A DNA stretch of 10,380 bases, from the NCBI RefSeq assembly GCF_000003605.2, contig NW_003111475.1, forward strand, positions 48,363 to 58,742. Reading direction: 5' to 3'. Under the pieces are notes generated by a model, which was not told the origin of the DNA, made no database searches, and saw only the letters and a program-made list of their open reading frames with translations. The stretch comes from Saccoglossus kowalevskii (taxonomy: Eukaryota > Hemichordata > Enteropneusta > Harrimaniidae). Below are positions 6,501 through 10,380 of the stretch, one piece after another. The position numbers and the translations under genes were made by a program. Positions within the stretch are counted from its first letter, which is position 1. Each line of letters opens with the position of its first letter.

Positions 6501-9318
6501 AATTCTATTATTAGAATCAGCCAGATTTGTACAAGTTCATACGGACACTCTTGAAGAATGAATCAGTATTTTTAATATCAGGGAGGTCACAGAGGTCAAT
6601 TTGAAACAGTGTTATTTAAGTTACCATAGGGTTTTTAATAAAGTGAGATTTAGTAGAGAACACCTGTAAGGTTCGCATAACCGCATTCCATTTAATTTTA
6701 TTATTCAGAAACATGTGTATCAAATCTTGAACTCTGTATTTTAAAAAAAAACAGTCGTCAAACAGCATGTGATCAATTTATGTTATATACATCACATGGG
6801 ACTCACATCAAAATGACTGTAATTACAGCGTTATGTCAATCTGCACATATACAATCCAATTTCTACAGCTTGAGTACAATGGTTGATTGATCCATTCCAA
6901 TACTGTTTTGCAGTCATGTGTAATTGCATCATTAATCATGTTTCCCTTCAGACAAAGGTATTACAGTATTCATAGGTGAGCATGTACAATAGCCTTTCTA
7001 GAAATATTCACTCTAGGTACATCAGTTTGATATACCTTAATCTCTGGCAGAGGTGCAGGTAATGTTTAAAGGTAAATTTATACACAAATTACAGTATCAC
7101 ATGTTCTTTAAAATGTTATAATACTCTACTACATTAACATTTTATTTGTTTTCATTCAGCAATCATGTTCTAAAAATCATACCCCTATCACTGTTTCGTT
7201 GAAATGTAGCTTTCCTGATATACGTCAATATTTAAAGTGCTTTAACTGGCCTGATTTTGCGAGAGTTGGATCATAGGAAAAATAGTGATAATTTTGGAAC
7301 AGGAATAATTTTCACAGAGGCTTATTATAGATAACTGATAATCCCTATGTTAAGCTATCATATTGTACAAAAACGTTGGCAGCATAAAATTTAATGGTCA
7401 TCTTTAAAACAAAGATTGTTCCTCTATACTTCCAGATACAAGTGTCTTTCATACTGCTATAACTAATGACAGTAAAAACCTCTCAGACATGCAAATGTAT
7501 TGTTACATTGCAGCCACAACACATGATTAATAGGCACTCAATGTTGGGTGAAAAAAACGCTTTTCGGCCCTCCAGCTATATCAAGAAATAGTTTCTCTGC
7601 AAGGCTTGTGAAGCAACACCTAAATCACACATCTACACTCCTAAATCACTGGAAGTAATAGCGTAAGAACAATTACGTTTCAAAATGCAGCACCAAATCT
7701 GAGTAGTAGTACCTTTTAAAATGCAGTGCAGAATTTAAGTATCAGATACTTAAATCAAAAGTGGAATTTATTGCTAATGTTTTTTTTTCCCAATTTTCAG
7801 AAATGGTATAAATGTCAATTAATTTAATATTTGTCTGTGTTGAGGTTGATGTATCGGCTGTTTTTACATTACAAGTACAAAGTTGGTATGTTACCAACAT
7901 GTACCAGCACAGCTGAGGCTCAGTTTAATGTGAGGACAACTCACTGGGAAAAAACAAGTTGATTTCCGGACATTCAAGTAACTGCTGTCAAAATCAAGTT
8001 TAAACTGCTTAGTGAACAGTCGGCTCTGAGAATCGAACCCAGAACCTCCCTGGTACAAGGCAAACATGCAAACAACTGTACCATCGCCCATGTCACCTTA
8101 TATTATATGTTCAATGTACAAGAATACACAGTTTCCTAAGACTCTGTCATTGTGGTGGATTAAAATCACAATGTGTGGGGAGTAAAATCCTAGTGAGTTC
8201 CAGCCATACCACTGACAGACATGCCAGGCAAGCCAGTGATATTAGGACCAAGAAAATCATGTTCGTAATCTCCTTTGGAGGCATCTTATATTACACAAGT
8301 CATGAACTCCAAAATCAAGTAAGCTAGGCAATTCTTGAGGTGATCATAAAAAGTGAACCGAGCATACACATTTATGACACTGAAAGACTTTTATGCGAGA
8401 ACATTCATTAAACATATTTTACAATTTAAATAAACATTTTAATAATTACTGTAAAAGACTTGTAATTTATTTTCAATGAACAGGTAAATTCAGCGAGAAT
8501 AAAATCAAGTGAAATATACTTTGCAATAATGATTTACATGAATATTATCCAACAAATTAGTGAAATTAAATTTATCCACAGTATTTACATATTTACTGCT
8601 CAGAAAATGGCTGCCAATAAAAGTTAGTTGGTAGTCATACCGGCAAAGGTACTTTGCTATTACATGTACCTTACAGTATAATGCTTATTATTTGAACATT
8701 TTTGGGGGGCGGAGCTACATCACAGAATGTTCTAGGATGTGCACAACTGTACCATGTATTTCTATGGGCTTTGTGTGAACAGGCGATGAGGCAAGTGAAA
8801 ACAGCTAAAGTCAAGAAAAAGCACAAACTCAATCTTGAGGTAATTCCAAGCAACCAAATTGATATATGTTGCCCAAGTAGGGATAATCTTTTTACAGTGT
8901 TCAGGAGAGTCTCAACAGCTAGCCCAAAGTACAGTTTTTTTTAAGAGTTTTTGGCTTTTGTTTACGCTGGTGGTGGTTGCCCGGTGGGGAAAATTCCTGG
9001 ATGTGCAGCCAGTAGCAATCATTTCTTGCACAAGTTCTGCTTAGATGCAGGAGCAAAATATTAAAAAAAGAATATTGGACTCACCGATTGGACATGGTTA
9101 GCATCGGCAGAGTTTTGACAGTTAGACATGTGATGATCTTTGGTGTTTGTAACTTCAGTGACTGAGGGCGGCTTCATGGTATGTCCCCCTTCCATATCGA
9201 TTTCTGGATGTATTCCGCATCCGTAGACATAGCTACAGAGACTGTGGAAGTGTGTTAATAATGTAATAGCATGCACCAATTCAGATACTGACCAATTGTC
9301 TTCACCTCGGAGTAGTTT
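322..9318 (-). CDS. SESN: Sestrin, partial gene (five internal exons; both ends outside the window)
   Basis: This entry gives the span of the recognisable coding part, read leftwards as 9318-9085, 4760-4628, 2442-2297, 1564-1455 and 547-322. The joined exons total 849 bases (283 codons) with no stop. Every intron is GT-AG, and the split codons agree in phase (0, 1, 0, 2). The protein matches vertebrate SESN1-3 from the LVHA-HFHSL-GCGI block through the acidic linker to [44 protein letters not shown] and FWR-SEK. Sestrins are cytosolic stress proteins that inhibit mTORC1 by binding GATOR2, and they release it when leucine binds. The missing parts are the N-terminal SESN-A exons, with the Cys/Tyr/His redox site, and the final exon of roughly 25-30 residues. 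The family call is firm. Which vertebrate paralogue it is closest to cannot be judged here, and invertebrates usually have one gene. Confidence 0.96.
548..1454 (-). other. Intron between exons D and E
   Basis: This is a 907-base phase-2 intron, donor GTGAGT and acceptor TTGTAG. It holds a run of ten or more A at about 600-610 and a stretch at 635-812 with nine CpG dinucleotides, dense for this window. A 12-base direct repeat, TAATCAGTAGAT, occurs at 1082-1093 and 1128-1139. No coding or RNA gene was recognised. Confidence 0.85.
1455..1564 (-). CDS. SESN: Sestrin exon D (DYSWEDHG block, half of leucine pocket)
   Basis: The exon has 110 bases: 36 codons plus two bases of a split threonine codon. 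The acceptor is TTTTCTAG before 1564 and the donor is GTGAGT from 1454. The translation opens [16 protein letters not shown], continues to [15 protein letters not shown], and the next exon completes the following threonine. In human SESN2 the LTYNT segment supplies Thr374, Tyr375 and Thr377 of the leucine-binding pocket (numbering from memory). All three are kept here, with the Thr377 equivalent written as AC at the end of this exon and T at the start of the next. Nothing is out of frame or missing. Confidence 0.97.
1565..2296 (-). other. Intron between exons C and D
   Basis: This is a 732-base phase-0 intron with a GTGAGT donor and a TTTTCTAG acceptor. It is uniformly AT-rich with several short AGCTAA-like and TTAGCTAAA-like stretches around 2000-2035. 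I see no gene, repeat family or structured RNA in it. Confidence 0.85.
2297..2442 (-). CDS. SESN: Sestrin exon C (linker end with VD repeat, EDPDF-YEDF block)
   Basis: The exon has 146 bases: two bases of a split leucine codon and 48 codons, ending in phase 0. The acceptor is TTTTTCAG before 2442 and the donor is GTGAGT from 2296. The translation begins LPHPEEH, runs through VDVDVDV, then reaches [16 protein letters not shown] and PTFRVQ. The second half is a family signature: human SESN2 has VEDP-F-YEDF-RRG followed by PTFRAQ. This is the start of the C-terminal SESN-C domain. The VDVDVDV run is encoded by three tandem GTGGAT units and falls in a loop of variable length, where an expansion should be tolerated. 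Only the repeat looks unusual. Confidence 0.96.
2401..2421. repeat. CCACAT hexamer tandem repeat inside exon C
   Basis: About three and a half CCACAT units on the plus strand equal (GTGGAT)n on the coding strand and give the Val-Asp repeat of the linker. The unit length is a multiple of three, so changes in copy number would keep the frame. Confidence 0.85.
3732..3873. repeat. Spaced inverted repeat, possible MITE remnant
   Basis: The 19-base arm at 3732-3750 (GTTAATAGTTATTCACTGG) matches the reverse complement of 3855-3873 at 17 of 19 positions. The arms lie about 104 bases apart, so the unit spans 142 bases and is AT-rich inside. Size and form suit an old small inverted-repeat element. No target-site duplication was identified, so this stays tentative. 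Confidence 0.4.
4273..4303. repeat. Perfect 12-base hairpin with 7-base loop
   Basis: AATTTACAAATG at 4273-4284 is exactly reverse-complemented by CATTTGTAAATT at 4292-4303. The pairing stops sharply on both sides. It is too short and AT-rich to be a typical microRNA precursor. Confidence 0.6.
4628..4760 (-). CDS. SESN: Sestrin exon B (charged central linker helix)
   Basis: The exon has 133 bases: 44 codons plus the first base of a split codon. The acceptor reads ATAACAG before 4760 and the donor is GTAAGT from 4627. The translation starts [20 protein letters not shown] and goes on with [18 protein letters not shown]. It is highly charged and predicted helical or coiled. Human sestrins have the same layout here, an E-LM-RM-LQ stretch followed by QEEM-RFE-EKSES, so the match is clear although this is the least conserved part of the family. 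The single leftover T joins with TG from the next exon to make a leucine codon, which independently confirms both splice sites. In human SESN2 this region corresponds to the linker between the A and C halves. Confidence 0.92.
5524..5799. repeat. Dispersed repeat, copy 1
   Basis: This stretch aligns along its length with 8706-9001 in the same orientation. Shared blocks include GGAGCTAC, CACAACTGTACCA followed by GTATTTCTATGG, AGCAACCAAATT, TGTTCAGGA and AAAGTACAGTTTT, and a final CCTGGA, in the same order. Several differences are CG against CA or TG, as expected of old methylated insertions. The element type is unknown; no reverse transcriptase or transposase motif, terminal inverted repeat or target duplication was seen. 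It is probably a short non-autonomous element or a fragment of a longer one. Confidence 0.8.
6184..6195. repeat. (GT)6 microsatellite
   Basis: Six GT units occur within the large intron. It is a short simple repeat, likely polymorphic at most. Confidence 0.7.
7678..7741. repeat. Weak 36-base tandem duplication
   Basis: 7678-7705 and 7714-7741 match at 21 of 28 positions, with AAAATGCAG fully shared, at a period of 36 bases. Most differences are transitions. The right unit runs into the palindrome at 7733-7755. Confidence 0.4.
7733..7755. repeat. Perfect 23-base palindrome
   Basis: ATTTAAGTATC (7733-7743) and GATACTTAAAT (7745-7755) are exact reverse complements around one central A. Its role is unknown; it could be the end of a decayed element or chance in AT-rich DNA. 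Confidence 0.6.
7780..8096 (-). mobile_element. tRNA-derived SINE (head 8096-8021, body to about 7780)
   Basis: Read on the minus strand, 8096-8021 resembles a tRNA gene. It has a box A-like TGGGCGATGG at 8090-8081 and a near-consensus box B GGTTCGATTCT at 8039-8029, about 41 bases apart, fitting an internal RNA polymerase III promoter. The head is followed by an unrelated body of some 200 bases. The plus strand shows a run of nine T at about 7781-7789, which would be an A-rich tail in element orientation; this fixes the probable 3' end but is uncertain. The minus-strand frame over 8091-7891, with its GFDSQSR peptide, is a translation of box B, not a gene. It does not fold as a clean functional tRNA by eye. 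The SINE family was not identified. Confidence 0.65.
8706..9001. repeat. Dispersed repeat, copy 2
   Basis: This is the second copy of the repeat at 5524-5799, in the same orientation and about 3.2 kb away. It starts in a G-rich stretch before GGAGCTAC and ends near CCTGGA. It carries extra sequence relative to copy 1 in the middle (about 8785-8850). The short plus-strand frame 8702-8944 and the frame 5243-5656 contain similar peptides (QLYHVFLW and QLYQVFLW), which follows from the shared DNA and is not evidence of coding. It lies about 80 bases inside the intron from the exon A donor. Confidence 0.8.
9085..9318 (-). CDS. SESN: Sestrin exon A (end of N-terminal half, start of linker)
   Basis: The exon has 234 bases, 78 codons, and starts and ends in phase 0. 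The acceptor is a T-rich tract ending in AACAG just before 9318. The donor is a consensus GTGAGT at 9084-9079. The translation opens [17 protein letters not shown] and continues with LLTHFHSL and [10 protein letters not shown], which is the standard sestrin block between the SESN-A domain and the central linker. About the last 40 codons (polar, rich in N, T, S, H and D) are poorly conserved and probably disordered. An acceptor precedes the first codon, so this is an internal exon. The preceding exon, expected to end in a motif like WLITKEHI, was looked for in 9319-10380 and not found. One dispersed repeat copy ends about 80 bases downstream of the donor. Confidence 0.96.
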
Positions 9319-10380
9319 CTGTTAAAACAAAAAGGAATAATGAAAATAAAAGATATAATTGTGCTAACCATAACTATTCAAGATTTTTAATGTGTCTGGT
9401 TTGTCACGTTTTATTTTCTACTGAGGTGTAAATTGTCAATCACAGAGAAAATTAATTATAGATCACTATGTTGATACTGTATTGGATTTTGGTGTTTTCT
9501 AGGTTGTAGGCTTCAATTTAATCAAACTAAGGTAAATTTATCCAGCATCATATTAAACTGGCACCGCAATGAATGTGGTTATTTTAAATAATAATTTTTT
9601 TTATCTGCTTTATTTGGAAGAATCCATTTAATTATTAGAGCAAACAATACTGTCACCACCCACATAAAATAGTATGATCCATTACAGAATGGTGAAATTA
9701 CCATTGAATTGCAAATATAGGATTACTCTAACCTAAACATTATTGTAATTACTTGAAAGAGTCAGTTATTCTGCTTCCTTCAACAAATCAATAATTTAGA
9801 AGTAACATTTAATTATGACTGAAACTAGAAGCTCACGGTAAAACCGTTCTGTATACACTGGGTATACATGTATGTGTGTGTATTTGTGTGGGAGTAAGTG
9901 TGGGTGTATTATTGCTTTCTCTCATTTGGTTCTATGGAAGGAACAGAATGATTTGCATCTTAGTATATGCCATGAAAATAGCATACAGCCACACAGTGCA
10001 GCAAGTATTCAAACTTTTTGTAAATAAGACATTTCAAATATGTTGTATATGTTGCATGAGACCCATATTTAACACAACACAGTGCAAAAACTGAGATGCT
10101 TTTAATTGAATAAAAATTCAATGAGATATAGAAAGCAAGATTTGTTTTATTTGTATGATCAGGAACATCTTAAATAAACATGTTAATTTTTAGTCTATGT
10201 CAATGTGCCAAGTTTAAGTGGAATTAATATATATGTGGTGGATAAGTTTATATCGCAAAACTAGGCGTTGGGGTGTTCTTTTCGTCACATAAAACGAACT
10301 GACTAATCATGCGGAATTGTTATTGAAACGGACATCGATTGCGTTGTGTTTTCTTGAGTTGAACAGACGTGAGATATAAT
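9319..10380 (-). other. Intron upstream of exon A (3' part only)
   Basis: The region runs from the exon A acceptor to the right edge. It is AT-rich with a T-rich acceptor tract just above 9318. I searched it for the preceding sestrin exon and found none. It contains imperfect GT-rich sequence around 9868-9907. The last 120 bases have eight CpG sites, more than most of the window. Confidence 0.8.
9868..9907. repeat. Imperfect GT-rich simple repeat
   Basis: This is a run of GT units broken by TATT and GGGAGTAAG. It accounts for the start of the plus-strand frame 9876-10094, which is therefore not considered a gene. Confidence 0.6.

Larger units (their letters stand above)
4761..9084 (-). other. 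Large intron between exons A and B
   Basis: This is a 4324-base phase-0 intron, the longest complete one here, with a GTGAGT donor and an ATAACAG acceptor. It carries most of the repeats of the window: two copies of a dispersed repeat in the same orientation, a tRNA-like SINE, a perfect palindrome and a weak 36-base tandem duplication. The rest (4761-5520, 5800-7670 and 8100-8700) is AT-rich sequence in which I recognise no gene. A six-unit GT run lies at 6184-6195. Confidence 0.88.

Noticed and set aside
7891-8091. Minus-strand frame of 66 codons
   Set aside because: It covers the tRNA-like head of the SINE; its GFDSQSR stretch is a translation of box B.
8021-8096. Functional tRNA gene on the minus strand
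   Set aside because: Box A and box B are present but I could not pair a proper acceptor stem or anticodon arm, and a SINE-like body follows.
8702-8944. Plus-strand frame sharing a QLY-VFLW peptide with 5243-5656
   Set aside because: The shared peptide is explained by the DNA repeat; the frames diverge or stop after a short distance, as expected for non-coding copies.
9876-10094. Plus-strand cysteine-rich frame of 72 codons
   Set aside because: It starts in GT-rich simple sequence without an ATG and has no recognisable domain or splice context.

Overview
The window is a piece of animal genomic DNA, not bacterial or viral. It is AT-rich, has no long open reading frames, and carries short coding blocks bounded by GT/AG splice sites and separated by introns of 0.7 to 4.3 kb. 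The only gene I can support is a minus-strand sestrin. Five internal exons (9318-9085, 4760-4628, 2442-2297, 1564-1455 and 547-322 in transcription order) join without any frame break into 849 bases, or 283 codons. They match the middle and C-terminal parts of animal sestrins. The N-terminal exons, which would hold the SESN-A redox domain, lie beyond base 10380. The last short coding exon lies before base 1. The likely source is a marine invertebrate with a single-type sestrin. Base composition and repeat style fit a mollusc or other lophotrochozoan, or possibly a lancelet or similar animal, but this is only inference.

Layout from the right edge: 10380-9319 is an upstream intron with GT-rich patches and a CpG-richer right end. 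Next is the exon for the end of the N-terminal half and the start of the linker. The 4.3 kb intron at 9084-4761 holds two diverged copies of one dispersed repeat (8706-9001 and 5524-5799), a tRNA-derived SINE with its head at 8096-8021, and a short perfect palindrome. The charged linker exon follows, then a 2.2 kb intron with two inverted repeats. After that come the exon with a (GTGGAT)n run and the EDPDF-YEDF block, a 0.7 kb intron, the DYSWEDHG exon, a 0.9 kb intron, and the exon that forms most of the leucine-sensing and GATOR2-binding domain. Bases 321-1 are intron, with a hairpin at the extreme left.

Sestrins hold back mTORC1 by binding GATOR2 when leucine is scarce, and they have stress and redox roles. 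Every residue I can recall from the human SESN2 leucine pocket, and the paired aspartates needed for GATOR2 binding, are present here. The gene is therefore predicted to encode a leucine-responsive sestrin. I found no sign of a new multi-gene system. The unusual content is the repeat load of the introns and the in-frame hexamer repeat in the linker.
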